This document shows, in pieces, positions 51,989 to 61,328 of a stretch of DNA of 64,000 bases. Both the position numbers and the translations under genes were made by a program. A model generated the notes under the pieces. It had not been told where the DNA came from. It did no database searches and worked only from the letters and a program-made list of their open reading frames with translations. Within the stretch, counting starts at the first letter, position 1, and every line of letters begins with the position of its first letter. The DNA is taken from contig NZ_VXLC01000029.1 of NCBI RefSeq assembly GCF_008704205.1, forward strand, positions 1-64,000, in the 5' to 3' direction. The stretch is from Nocardia colli (GTDB lineage Bacteria; Actinomycetota; Actinomycetes; Mycobacteriales; Mycobacteriaceae).

Positions 51989-53743
51989 TTACCTGGGTGG
52001 CGGTGGCGTCGGTACCGGTTGCGTCCGTGCCACCGGTGGCGGCGCGGGCGGGATCTGCGTCGCCCGGTCACCCTGGCCCGCGATGATGTGGCCCATACCC
52101 TCCAGCGATCTGCTCCCGGGCTCCCAGTACTTGTTGTGTGCCTCACCGTTCAATCCCAGCTCTGAAGTCGGTCCAGGATCGGAGGGAAAGGGGCGTCCGT
52201 GGAAGTCGGGATCGGTGGGATCCATGCCGTAATCATCCAGCTGCCCAGAAGAGACCTTCGGCAGCGCCGGGCCGGGGTCGGTCGGGTTGTACGGATCGTG
52301 CACGGCCGGCCCGGAGTCGACGCCGAAGACGGCATCGTCGAGCTTGCCCACGCGGTTGGCCGCGTACAGAGGCGTCGGATCGTGGGCGGCGGCCGTCGCG
52401 TACACCCGGTTGCCCACATCCTCGGACCGGACGCCGGTCAGGCTGAGGTCGTTCGCATGCTCGACCGTTGTCCCGGGGCTGGCCACGAACACCACCGCGT
52501 CGGCATTGAGGGTCCGGCCGTGACTGGCCGCGTCACCGACCACGGTGGTCCCGTAGCTGTGGCCCACCACAGTGTTGTAGGACGGTGGGCCGACATGTGA
52601 AGCGCGCAAGCCATTCTGGAAGCGGTCCAGCGCACCCGCCCCGGCGTCGGCGTATCGCTGGTGCGTGGCATCGAGCAGCTCGGGTGGTGCGTCGTAACCG
52701 AGCCACGAGATCACCGCGGGATTCTTCGCACCGGCCGTTCTGGCCTGGTCACGCATCCGGTCCACCCAGTCCATGTACATGCTCTTCGACGGCCGGGAAC
52801 CGGTGCCGGGCACGAAGGTGGCGACATGGTCGGCGAGGTCGGGGTTCCCGGCGGCGATCGCGGCGTGCGTGGTAGCGCCGGACTTGGTGTCGATCAGCAT
52901 GAGATAGCGATCGGGCTGCTGCAGTTCCTTGCTGATCCGTTCCAGATCGTCGCGCTTGCCTTGCAGCGCAGGGTCACCCGCCCGGGCGCGGGCGAGTTCG
53001 TTCTGCAGTGTCATCCGGTTGTAGTGGTCGCGGTCGATGACCGGGATGCCGTCCCGGTTTCCGATATACGGGTCGTGCTTCCACAACGCGTCCTTCTCGG
53101 CTGGGGTCAAGGTTGCCCAGAAGTCGTGCAGCTGTTGCGGATCGTCGGGCAACTGAGCCCGGCCGGCGAGGATGTCCTGCACCTTCGAACCGACGCCGGC
53201 GTCGGGGTGTTTCTCGTAGGTGTCCAGCAATTGCAGGGAGTCGGTGATGGCCTTGGCTGCCCTCGTCTCGGCGTCACCGAATTGGGCCAGTAGGTGCTGG
53301 ATCTTGGATTGGTAGTCGGACGCCTGCGTGTCGAGGTAGTGCTGGACGAGACCGGGTACGGTCGGATGTTCGTTGCCGGGAGGCACTTTCGGTGCGGTGA
53401 CGTTGCCCGCGTCGTCGACCGACATGCCGTCGTCCTCGGTCGCGTGCACGACGGTGGTCAACAGCACGTCCCGGTATCCCGCCAGTTCGGTGCCGAAGGC
53501 GTTGTAGTGATCGGCGAGTCCGACCACGGTCTCGGCGAGATGATTGGCGTCGAGCTGATGCGCCAACGTCCGCGCCGAGGCCGCCGCGGCGCCCGCGCCC
53601 TTCCAGTTGCCCAGCTCCTGGTCGACGTCGCGAGCCATCTGCCCGACCCGGTCGGTGAACGAATTGGTCTGCGTCGACAGAACTTCGGCGAGCGACACCA
53701 TGGTTTCCGGCACGCAGGCCCGTACGTGGCCGATGGTCGTCAT
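51989..53743 (-). CDS. DUF1023 alpha/beta hydrolase with WXG-like N-terminus
   Basis: A 584-residue protein. The N-terminal 160 residues are helical and include GNWKGAGAAAASARTLAHQLD, a WxG-type segment as in ESX substrates. The C-terminal half is an alpha/beta hydrolase with NTVVGHSYGTTVVGDAA (GHSYG nucleophile elbow). The last 40 residues are Pro-rich. Its start overlaps the upstream WXG100-like stop (ATGA). Likely a type VII secreted or ESX-associated hydrolase, perhaps a toxin or envelope lipase. Confidence 0.85.
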   Translation of the reverse strand: MTTIGHVRACVPETMVSLAEVLSTQTNSFTDRVGQMARDVDQELGNWKGAGAAAASARTLAHQLDANHLAETVVGLADHYNAFGTELAGYRDVLLTTVVHATEDDGMSVDDAGNVTAPKVPPGNEHPTVPGLVQHYLDTQASDYQSKIQHLLAQFGDAETRAAKAITDSLQLLDTYEKHPDAGVGSKVQDILAGRAQLPDDPQQLHDFWATLTPAEKDALWKHDPYIGNRDGIPVIDRDHYNRMTLQNELARARAGDPALQGKRDDLERISKELQQPDRYLMLIDTKSGATTHAAIAAGNPDLADHVATFVPGTGSRPSKSMYMDWVDRMRDQARTAGAKNPAVISWLGYDAPPELLDATHQRYADAGAGALDRFQNGLRASHVGPPSYNTVVGHSYGTTVVGDAASHGRTLNADAVVFVASPGTTVEHANDLSLTGVRSEDVGNRVYATAAAHDPTPLYAANRVGKLDDAVFGVDSGPAVHDPYNPTDPGPALPKVSSGQLDDYGMDPTDPDFHGRPFPSDPGPTSELGLNGEAHNKYWEPGSRSLEGMGHIIAGQGDRATQIPPAPPPVARTQPVPTPPPPR

Positions 53744-54060
53744 GAACCGGCGTACCGTCGCAGCTGATCCGTGTTGGCCTGCTCGAGCTCCGAATACGTG
53801 GCGGCGCCCGCGGTCATCCGAACGGCCATCTGGTCGATATTGCGGCCGATCAGCTCGAATGCGTGCCGCACGGCCTCGGGAACCCGGTCGGACGTTGCCC
53901 GCACCGGCGAGTCCTCGGCCATGACTACTTTCGCCCCGATCCTGATCTGCCCGATCTCGGCGGCGTGCGTACCGAGCTTGCCGCCGAGCCGGCGTAAAGC
54001 GTCCGCATCGACCTGCAGCACGGCGTCACCGCGCTGCTCCTCTGGCGCTGTACTCCCCAT
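53740..54060 (-). CDS. WXG100/ESX-type small protein
   Basis: A 106-residue helical protein (MGSTAPEEQRGDAVLQVDADALRRLGG...). Helical hairpin pattern with RVPEAVRHAFELIGRNIDQMAVRMTAGAATY; no strict WxG is visible. It overlaps the DUF1023 hydrolase start and begins the operon, as ESX-type chaperone or partner proteins do. An upstream frame extension is Arg/Cys-rich and rejected. Confidence 0.7.
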   Translation of the reverse strand: MGSTAPEEQRGDAVLQVDADALRRLGGKLGTHAAEIGQIRIGAKVVMAEDSPVRATSDRVPEAVRHAFELIGRNIDQMAVRMTAGAATYSELEQANTDQLRRYAGS

Positions 54061-54525
54061 GGCAACCCCGCATTGTCGGTTCGGACAATTTCGCCGACGG
54101 TAGCATCCTGAGTTCGGCGGCCGCGACCCCCCAAAACCTCCACCCCGAGCCCCGTCTGCCATCCGGATCGCCTGTCCTTCAACGCATCTCACGCATAGCG
54201 TGCGTTCGGTCACTGGTCAGTGTGGGCTATTTTGTGTGCGTCGGAGATCTGCCCGGTTCTGGGCGTCGGCGCGTTCGGTCATAGCGGAGCCGGGGACAGC
54301 AGGCGTTGGTCGACCCACGCCATGAGCTGTCCTACGCCTTGCTTCGCCGCCGCTCCCCGCCCAAGCTGATGCCGACCATCTGCGACTGCTGAGTGCCTTG
54401 GTCACCGCCGCGCGGCAGGCTTGATGGTGTACCGAGGGCATCATGCCGACGTGGCGCGCCCGGTTACCCGCGTCGGACTGCTGCGGATGACGCGATACCT
54501 GCCGGTGAGTAGTAAGAATGGGGAC
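54061..54525. other. Intergenic stretch without a supported gene
   Basis: About 465 bases between the type VII-style operon and the TetR gene. Both neighbouring promoters should lie here. A short frame ADHLRLLSALVTAARQA-stop near 54370-54424 looks protein-like and could be a gene relic. No hairpin or repeat recognised. Confidence 0.4.
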
Positions 54526-55152
54526 GTGTCGGAAGAAGTCCAGGTCGGTGCCCCTCGTGCGCGCAATCGATGGGGGGAGGGCGAGCGGCTGCGTGGGGAG
54601 ATCCTCGCTGCGGCCAGCCGGTTGCTGTCCGAGCTCGACGGGGAGGACGGGCTGACCATTCGTGGCGTCGCCCGCGCCGCCGGTATCGCGCCGTCGAGCA
54701 TCTACCAGCATTTCACCGACCGCGGCGCGCTCGTCGTGGGCCTGGCCGAGTACGAGTTCGCCCGGCTGCGCACCGCGATGGAGGTGGCCGAGGGCCGCGT
54801 GGAGTCCGGCGACGTGGTGGGCCGGGTGCGGGCGATGATCCACGCCTCCTGCCGGTTCGCGGTGGATAACCCGGGGCACTACCGGCTGATGACGGCAGAC
54901 GGGCCGCCCCTGACCGCGTCCGGCGCCCGGCCTGCCGGACCGCTGATCGACGTGGTCGACCTGCTCGTGGCCGGCTTCGCGCGCTGCGCCGCAGCAGGTG
55001 TCGCGCTCCGGGTGCCCGCGGAACGCGCCGCGGTGATCGCGTTCGTCGGCGCGCACGGCCGCGTCGCCCTCTTCCCGAACTCCACCGGGTACACCGATGC
55101 GGACTCGGTGCTGTCGTTCGTCGACGAGTTCGTCTCGCTCGTCTTCGCCTGA
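54526..55152 (+). CDS. TetR-family transcriptional regulator
   Basis: A 208-residue protein from GTG 54526. The HTH domain is LRGEILAAASRLLSEL, LTIRGVARAAGIAPSSIYQHFTDRGALV. The ligand domain ends DSVLSFVDEFVSLVFA. It lies upstream of the amidohydrolase on the same strand, and an operator-like site with two GTTCGGT repeats lies between. Probably regulates that unit and possibly a lost P450. Confidence 0.9.
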   Translation: MSEEVQVGAPRARNRWGEGERLRGEILAAASRLLSELDGEDGLTIRGVARAAGIAPSSIYQHFTDRGALVVGLAEYEFARLRTAMEVAEGRVESGDVVGRVRAMIHASCRFAVDNPGHYRLMTADGPPLTASGARPAGPLIDVVDLLVAGFARCAAAGVALRVPAERAAVIAFVGAHGRVALFPNSTGYTDADSVLSFVDEFVSLVFA

Positions 55153-55202
55153 ACATGGGCTCTACCGGGGGTGGACAAGTCTCGCCAAGATTCCTAACAT
55201 TT

Positions 55203-55232
55203 GTTCGGTAACTATCTGAACGAGTGTTCGGT
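55203..55232. promoter_or_regulatory. TetR operator-like site
   Basis: GTTCGGT occurs at 55203-55209 and 55226-55232, and GAACGAGTGTTC at 55218-55229 is an inverted repeat (GAAC/GTTC). It lies 20 bp upstream of a strong ribosome-binding site and about 50 bp after the TetR gene. Confidence 0.5.
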
Positions 55233-55252
55233 GAGTGTGGAGGAGGTCTGCG

Positions 55253-55320
55253 ATGTCGGAGATCCAGTCCAGCGCACCGCAGGGGCCGACGGTCCGAGGC
55301 CGTTGCCCATTCGACCCTCT
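55253..55320 (+). pseudogene. Possible cytochrome P450 N-terminal stub
   Basis: An ATG with an excellent GGAGGAGGTCTGCG leader starts MSEIQSSAPQGPTVRGRCPFDP. CPFDP is the common N-terminal motif of actinobacterial P450s. After it the reading (LRSARTAVARG...) no longer looks like a P450 and runs into the amidohydrolase in another frame. It may be the start of a deleted P450. Confidence 0.4.
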
Positions 55321-55376
55321 ACGGAGTGCACGAACTGCCGTGGCCAGGGGAATCCGAAGAGAAGCAGAGCCGACGA

Positions 55377-56387
55377 ATGATCATCGACGTACACACCCAT
55401 TACTTGCCCACTTCGTATCTGCCGATGTTGAAGACATTGACCGCGATATCGTCGACCGGGCCCGCGGCAAGCTCGACACCAGACGCGCGTCGCATGTTGG
55501 CGGCAATGTCCGATGAACCAGGGATGATCGACCAACGTATCGACATGATGGATGATGCCGGAGTCGGACGGCAGATTCTCTCTCCCGGCAGTATGGCGCC
55601 TTACGCGACAGAATCTCGGTTGGCAGTCGAGGCGGCGCAGATGCTCAACGACAGTTACTGCGAGCTGACCCGCTCACATCCCAACCGATTCTCCGCTCTC
55701 GTTTCGCTACCCTTGCCGCATATCGATGCGTCACTCGAGGAAATGCGGCGCGGGCTGGACGAGCTGGGCATGGTCGGCGTGGCATTGAGCTGTTCGGTGT
55801 TCGATCGATCTACAGCCGAATCGGAATTCGAGCCGCTTTACGCGGAGATGAACGCACGTGGAACCACTCTCGTCTTCCATCCGAGCCAAAACGGCATCTG
55901 TTCGCCATTCATCAACGACTACGGTTTCACGACAGCGGCCGGGGCGTCCCTGGAGGACACCGCTATCGTCCTCCATCTGATCAAACGAAACATCCCGGCC
56001 CGCTTTCCGAATATCAAAATCATCATTCCGCACCTGGGCGGCCTGATCCCGATGCAACTGGCAAGACTCGACGGCCAAGCACGCACGCCGGACCTGCTCA
56101 GCCCGCCGAGCGCGACCGCTCGTGGCCTCTACTACGACACCGTCGGTTGGGGTTCACAAGCCGCCCTGCGATGCGCCTGCGAAGCCTTCGGCGCCGACCA
56201 CCTCGTCCCGGGAAGCGACTTTCCCGCCCTGCTGGCGGTCGAGTCCTACCAGCGGACGTTCGAGTACATCAAGGAATCCCGACTGCCCGACCCGGAAATC
56301 GAGCAAATCCTCTACCGCAACGCACCGGCGTTATTCGACCTCGACAAGACGCCACCCCAGACCGTTCCCCAGCACCCTCGAAGCTGA
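55377..56387 (+). CDS. Metal-dependent amidohydrolase (ACMSD-like)
   Basis: A 336-residue enzyme beginning MIIDVHTHYLPTSYL with the HxH metal motif. TTLVFHPSQNG carries the next His, IIPHLGGLIPMQLARLDG the next, and VPGSDFPALL the catalytic Asp. This is the ACMSD/resorcylate decarboxylase group, like the gene at 2481-3551 but only distantly similar. The start has no strong ribosome-binding site and may rely on translation from the upstream stub. Confidence 0.88.
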   Translation: MIIDVHTHYLPTSYLPMLKTLTAISSTGPAASSTPDARRMLAAMSDEPGMIDQRIDMMDDAGVGRQILSPGSMAPYATESRLAVEAAQMLNDSYCELTRSHPNRFSALVSLPLPHIDASLEEMRRGLDELGMVGVALSCSVFDRSTAESEFEPLYAEMNARGTTLVFHPSQNGICSPFINDYGFTTAAGASLEDTAIVLHLIKRNIPARFPNIKIIIPHLGGLIPMQLARLDGQARTPDLLSPPSATARGLYYDTVGWGSQAALRCACEAFGADHLVPGSDFPALLAVESYQRTFEYIKESRLPDPEIEQILYRNAPALFDLDKTPPQTVPQHPRS

Positions 56388-56547
56388 CCATCCCGGTAAC
56401 TGTGCGGCATAAGCGGTGCCTTCCGCGAGCCGCATCGGCCACATCAACGGCTGGCCTCGAACGCGCCGAGCAGCTACCCAACGCCCACGCGGGTCTATTC
56501 GAGTAGGCCGGACTTGTTGAGCACCAATCGTTTACGATCTCCAGCAG

Positions 56548-57828
56548 TTATGTCGCAAGGATTGGTGGCCAATCCCGCGGTTCGACGTTGGCAGGCTTGC
56601 GGGTCGGGTCTTGGTCCCAGTCGAATACCGGTGCCGGCGGGCCCCACTGCTGCGGATTCGCGAACGAGATCGGCTTGGTCCCGAAGTCGACGCTGACGAA
56701 TCCGGCGGTGCCGGAGAACCTCGCGCCGTTGAACCAGGCGGGGCCAGAGAATGTCGCGCTCCCGAACCGGGTGCTGTCGTAGAACGTCGTGCGCTCGAAC
56801 CAGATACCGGAGGAGAATGTCGTACGCTCGAACCCGGCGGTACCGGAGAAGGTTGCATCCTCGAACTGGGCAATGTCAGAGAATGTCGCGCTCCCGAACT
56901 CGGTGGTGCCGGAGAAACTCGCAAGCTCGAATCGGGCGGTTCCGTTGAACCTCGCGCCTCCGAACCAGGCGGTGCCCGAGAAACTCGCGCCGTTGAACCA
57001 GGCGCCGCCGGAGAATCTCGTGCGCTCGAACCAGGCGTCGCCGAGGAACCTCGCATCCGTCAACCGGGTGGTGCCGGAGAACCTCGCGCCTCCGAATCGG
57101 GTGGTGCCGGAGAACGTCGTGCTATCGAACAAGCAGGCGCCGGCGAACGTCGCATTGCTGAAGTCGGGGCTTTCGAGATATGCGGTGCGGAAGTCGAAAT
57201 CGTTTGCCGACCAACTGTATTCGGCCTCGGGGCGCAGATGCTGGGTGATGACGCGGACGACAGTCATGCGGACCTCGCGGTCGTTTTGCCGGTATTCGAT
57301 GTGTTCTTCGGTCTCCGGCCGTAGCTGCCCGTGCTCGACGCGGGGTGCTTTGACCACGAGTTTGGTGCGTCCGCTTGCTCCGTGTCCGGCGTCGTAGGGC
57401 AGGCGCAGATACCCGCACAGCACATCGATGCACTGCTGGCGGCGTAGCCCGCGCGACTCGTCGGCGACACCGGCCATCGCATACACCCCCGCGATGCGGA
57501 CCGCGACATCAGCCGCGCCGAGCTGCGCGGCCGCGGCACCGAAACGCTCCACGAAACGCCCGTGCTCGATATCGCGCTGACGGCGATAGGCCACCACGAG
57601 GGCGACGACACCGCCAGCACCCGCCACGACGGTCAGCGATAGCTTGGTGACATCGATCGGCGCGGCCAAAGCAGTTGTGCTGGTGTCGATGAACCGATGC
57701 AGAACCCACTGCGCGGTCACCGCGAGCACGAACCCGAGCATCAACGCGAGCACGATCGACCAGAACAACCCGGCGGCGGAGACCCGCCGCGCGATTACCG
57801 CACCACCCCGACGCATGATGCCCCTCAT
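56548..57828 (-). CDS. Membrane-anchored pentapeptide-repeat protein
   Basis: A 426-residue protein. Two N-terminal membrane helices (SAAGLFWSIVLALMLGFVLA and LSLTVVAGAGGVVALVVA) are followed by a helical linker. About 200 residues of pentapeptide repeats follow (for example FSGTTRFGGARFSGTTRL), forming a right-handed beta helix. The end is Trp/Pro-rich. Such proteins can mimic DNA or act as scaffolds; the membrane anchor makes a gyrase-protection role less likely. ATG 57828 is chosen over a TTG upstream. Confidence 0.88.
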   Translation of the reverse strand: MRGIMRRGGAVIARRVSAAGLFWSIVLALMLGFVLAVTAQWVLHRFIDTSTTALAAPIDVTKLSLTVVAGAGGVVALVVAYRRQRDIEHGRFVERFGAAAAQLGAADVAVRIAGVYAMAGVADESRGLRRQQCIDVLCGYLRLPYDAGHGASGRTKLVVKAPRVEHGQLRPETEEHIEYRQNDREVRMTVVRVITQHLRPEAEYSWSANDFDFRTAYLESPDFSNATFAGACLFDSTTFSGTTRFGGARFSGTTRLTDARFLGDAWFERTRFSGGAWFNGASFSGTAWFGGARFNGTARFELASFSGTTEFGSATFSDIAQFEDATFSGTAGFERTTFSSGIWFERTTFYDSTRFGSATFSGPAWFNGARFSGTAGFVSVDFGTKPISFANPQQWGPPAPVFDWDQDPTRKPANVEPRDWPPILAT

Positions 57829-58051
57829 CGCCCGATTGTCGCCCAAAGATCAACCAGCAGCAGCCACTTCGCCCAAGCCCACGATGCCGGGCCTGTCGTA
57901 GCTATGAGCGTGCACGGCCTGCGGTCAGCCATAACCGTAGACAGGTGGCGGGTCGCCCGAGATGTGGTCGCGCTCTGCGGGAGATGCGCCGGCCGGTGAC
58001 GCGGGCGATGATGAACCCGACACGAACCTGGTTCCGATAGGCGAGGACAGT

Positions 58052-58690
58052 ATGGCTACACCCGGATTTCTGCCGAATTCCCTTGACTCCGAAGGTGTTC
58101 CGCTGTGGATCAGCGGGCTGGCGAGCGACGATCCCAGTCACTGCGTGCACGTGGTCCGTGGGCTCGAACCCGCCGCCGCACTCGAAGCACTAGGAGCCAA
58201 GGCGCGCCTGTTCCGGCCGTGCACACTTCCGGCAGACAAGCCGGACGAGTGGACTTCCCTGCCGGCGGCGGCACTGGGCACCGAGCGTGGCGATACCGCG
58301 ACGCTGCTGGCGGGGCGGGTCGGGGAATGGACCTTCATCTATGACGATTTCGGTGTCACCGAAGACGCGGCGGTGCTATCGGCCGACGGTCGCGTAGCCG
58401 CGACCAGCTACTTCTCCATCAATGCCGACGCGAGCCTGACCTACTACGCCGACGGAAACGAAATCGCCTGGATCAACGTCGACGACCTCGAACTCGACGC
58501 CGACCTGGCCGAACTACCCGACGAACTGCGCGCGGCGTTCGAAGCGGCCGGCACCGTCGACCACGATTACCTCGACCCGGGCGAGGCCGATTTCGCCATC
58601 GGTCTCCGCGCGATCAGCGCACTCGCAGGCATCCACTACACCCTCGACGAACTACGTCAAATCCCATTGCTGGTAACACCTTTCGGCTGA
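58052..58690 (+). CDS. DUF6461-type hypothetical protein
   Basis: A 212-residue soluble protein. HCVHVVRGLEPAAALEALGA, RVGEWTFIYDDFGV, ATSYFSINADASLTYYADG and AISALAGIHYTLDELR match the pattern of DUF6461 proteins found in actinobacteria. GAGGAC precedes the ATG. It is monocistronic. Function unknown. Confidence 0.75.
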   Translation: MATPGFLPNSLDSEGVPLWISGLASDDPSHCVHVVRGLEPAAALEALGAKARLFRPCTLPADKPDEWTSLPAAALGTERGDTATLLAGRVGEWTFIYDDFGVTEDAAVLSADGRVAATSYFSINADASLTYYADGNEIAWINVDDLELDADLAELPDELRAAFEAAGTVDHDYLDPGEADFAIGLRAISALAGIHYTLDELRQIPLLVTPFG

Positions 58691-58819
58691 ATCGGGCGCT
58701 CGAGTACTCCGGCGGTCGCCGAGAGCGATTCTGCGTTCCATCCGTATTGCCAGATGGAACGAATATCCGGTCGTACGGCGAGCCCAGCCTGGGCTCACCG
58801 ACCGATCGAGAGGCAGGAA

Positions 58820-59728
58820 ATGCATCGGTTCATCGGTACTCGATGGGGCGCGGGGGCACTGGCGGTGAGTGTGCTGGGGCTGGCCGGATCCTTAACGGTT
58901 CTCACCCCGCTCCCGGCTCCCGCGGCCGCGGCAGAGGTGGAGAAGCACTGTTCATCGACGCGGGAGATCAATCGCGACGACGATGTCAAAGCCAACATCG
59001 CTGTGTGTGTCGAAACCGACGGCAACCGGCTCACCGTCTCATTGCATGGTGACTGCTTCTATAAAGGCATCGGCTGGAGCAGCTACGACTCCTGCGATGT
59101 CAGTGGGAGCTGGAGACTGACCCGCGGGGGCGCAGAAGTGGTCGCCGGCGATTACGCCGCGGTGCGCTATCCCGGTCCCGGTGATTACGAGATCAGCGCC
59201 ACGGTCTCGGCCAATGGGACGACGATCCACTCCAACGGTTCGTATTCCAACGGTTGGGTCCAGGGCACCATCTCGGTACCGGTGAGCTTCACCAGCGCAC
59301 CGAGCGGTCCGCGGCTGGGCGCCTCGATCCAACCCGCCTCCGACGGCAAGACCGTTACGCTGACGCTCACCAACTCCGGCCCCGACCAGGCAGGTTCGGT
59401 CACCCTGGTGACCGCCGAGCGGGGATTCGGTGACTTCAACGCTGTGCTCGCACTCGAAGCGCTCAAGCAGTACCACGAGGCGCGCAACGAAAAAGACCCC
59501 GATCAAGACTGGATCGATTACGCCAAGGCTCAGGCCGACGGCTACGAGATCAACCAGGTCGCGCAAACCCAGGATCCACGCTGCGTCAGCAACAAGCGAA
59601 TGTCGGAATGCCAGCTGGGCCCCCTGGCCGGTGGCGCGTCCACCACGGTCGCATTCACCGCCGAATACGCCAACGATCTGAAATGGAGGATCAGCTCACC
59701 CGACCAGGTCGGCGATACCAGAAACTAA
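58820..59728 (+). CDS. Secreted hypothetical protein with Ig-like domain
   Basis: A 302-residue precursor. The signal peptide GAGALAVSVLGLAGSLTVL ends APAAAA. The middle part has cysteines (KHCSS, AVCVE, GDCFY, DSCDV) in strand-rich sequence. The segment KTVTLTLTNSGPDQAGSVTL looks like a DUF11/CARDB-type Ig-like domain, and another Cys pair is near the end (RCVSN, ECQLG). ATG 58820 has GGCAGGAA upstream. Function unknown; secreted. Confidence 0.75.
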   Translation: MHRFIGTRWGAGALAVSVLGLAGSLTVLTPLPAPAAAAEVEKHCSSTREINRDDDVKANIAVCVETDGNRLTVSLHGDCFYKGIGWSSYDSCDVSGSWRLTRGGAEVVAGDYAAVRYPGPGDYEISATVSANGTTIHSNGSYSNGWVQGTISVPVSFTSAPSGPRLGASIQPASDGKTVTLTLTNSGPDQAGSVTLVTAERGFGDFNAVLALEALKQYHEARNEKDPDQDWIDYAKAQADGYEINQVAQTQDPRCVSNKRMSECQLGPLAGGASTTVAFTAEYANDLKWRISSPDQVGDTRN

Positions 59729-60131
59729 CTACCGCCGTCACCATTCAGGACCTCCGCGATCCAGAGCGCAGGGGCAAGATCCCCGGCTGCGCGACCACCA
59801 AGTTCCGGGTTCGCCGGGCCGAGCCCCGCGACCGAACTCCAACAGCGGAGCGGGACGAAATCGCAACAGCCACAACGTGATTGCGTGATGCCCCGGGGCT
59901 CAGCTCGGGGCATCACTGCGTTAGCGCCGCCGAACAGCCGGTCTCGCACGCATATCCGAGAGACTCTTGTGCCCAGGTACGCGGGGGATTGCCCGGTGCA
60001 CCACCCCGAACCAAACGGACAGCATCGACAGCGACAGCCGAACACACGCAAATCGGTGCGGGCTCAGGCGGTCAACGGAGTTGGATGGCCGACCAAGGCG
60101 CGCCCAGTGGCATTGCGGGCTACTGGCGGCT
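59729..60131. other. Intergenic stretch between convergent genes
   Basis: About 400 bases holding a terminator hairpin at 59885-59916 and otherwise no supported gene. Frames on both strands are Arg/Pro-rich. Confidence 0.5.
59885..59916. terminator. Hairpin terminator
   Basis: GTGATGCCCCG and CGGGGCATCAC form a perfect 11-bp stem with a 10-base loop, between the convergent secreted-protein gene and the lyase gene. Confidence 0.65.
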
Positions 60132-61019
60132 TTACAAGGCGATCCGGGCCACTGCTCCGTTTTCCAATGCCGCCCACACCGCGCCGTCGGGGCCGGCCGT
60201 GATGCCGTGGGGTTCGGATGCCGGTGTGGGCAGGTCATATTCGGTGATGGTGCCGTCGGGGCTGATCCGCCCGAGGCGGTTTGCTCCCCATTCGGTGAAC
60301 CAGCAGTCGCCGGAGGTGAGCGCGGTGATGGCGTGTGGTTTCGCCGTCGGGTCCGGCAGGAAAAACATCCGCATCGTGCCATCGCGATCGACGCTGCCGA
60401 TTCGACCTGCGGCGATGTCGACGAACCATACCGCGTCCGGGGCGCTGGTGATACCTACCGGTGCGCCTTGGTCGGGAAGCGGGTAGAGGGTGGTGTTGCC
60501 GTCGATGTCGAGGCGTCCGATGGCGTTGGCCTGGTTGAGGGCGAACCACAGCGCGTCGTCCGGGCCACGAGTGATCATGGCGGGGAACGCACCCTGCACG
60601 GGTAGCTCGAAGCGGGTGATCTGCCCGTCGGGAGTGATGCGCCCGACCCTGGCGGTGTTCATCTCGGTGAACCACATGGCCCCGTCCGGGCCGGAACAGA
60701 TCCCGAAAGGGCCACTGCCCGATGGCAATTCGAATGCGGTCACACGACCGTCCATGGTGATACGCCCGATGTGGTCGTCGCCGGATCGGGTGAACCACAG
60801 TGCATCGTCCACACCCGCGGAGATGATGGTCGGCCGGCACTCGGCGGGCCCTGCCGAGTACCGTTCCAGTGCGCCATCCACGGTCAGGCGAGCGATTTCA
60901 CCGCTATGAGCCAGTGTGAGCCAGAGTGCACCGTCGGTACCGGTGGTGATTCCGTACGGACCGGCCGCGGCATCGACCACGGTGAACTCCTGAACGACGC
61001 GACCTTCGGAATCGCCCAT
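60132..61019 (-). CDS. vgb: Virginiamycin B lyase-like beta-propeller
   Basis: A 295-residue seven-bladed propeller made of repeats such as GPDGAMWFTEMNTARVGRI. Residues known to matter in Vgb are present: His in KPHAIT, Glu in WFTEWGANRLGRI, His in EPHGIT and Glu in AALENGAV. Vgb linearises streptogramin B by an elimination reaction. Many environmental homologues exist, so antibiotic resistance is plausible but not proven. It starts at ATG 61019. Confidence 0.85.
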   Translation of the reverse strand: MGDSEGRVVQEFTVVDAAAGPYGITTGTDGALWLTLAHSGEIARLTVDGALERYSAGPAECRPTIISAGVDDALWFTRSGDDHIGRITMDGRVTAFELPSGSGPFGICSGPDGAMWFTEMNTARVGRITPDGQITRFELPVQGAFPAMITRGPDDALWFALNQANAIGRLDIDGNTTLYPLPDQGAPVGITSAPDAVWFVDIAAGRIGSVDRDGTMRMFFLPDPTAKPHAITALTSGDCWFTEWGANRLGRISPDGTITEYDLPTPASEPHGITAGPDGAVWAALENGAVARIAL

Positions 61020-61328
61020 CCTCTAGCACCCTTCCATACCGAATCCGTTTACGCACAGTCTTGTTCGGATAGTCCACTGCTGCGGGACCACCGACATCGT
61101 CGCCACTGTGCCCGCCATAGCCATCACGTCGCAACTGCTTATCTATACCGTTTGGTGCTCGCCGCGGAGCTGCGCTGAACGCGGTTGGCAGATTGCCTGG
61201 CATTGTCGGCGGCGAACTGTTGCTGGCGCGTATGGGATTTTCGATACGCCGGCGATATCTGCGGATTTGTACCGTCGACTCACTGAATCTTCTGTGTCAC
61301 AGGGGATCTCGAGTAGTAGGAGAAGGCG
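61020..61328. promoter_or_regulatory. Divergent promoter region
   Basis: About 310 bases between the lyase and the I36-like gene. It holds the second copy (61268-61299) of a short repeat also found before the carboxylesterase at 17003-17036, then AGTAGGAGAAGGC as ribosome-binding site for 61329. No gene seen. Confidence 0.45.
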
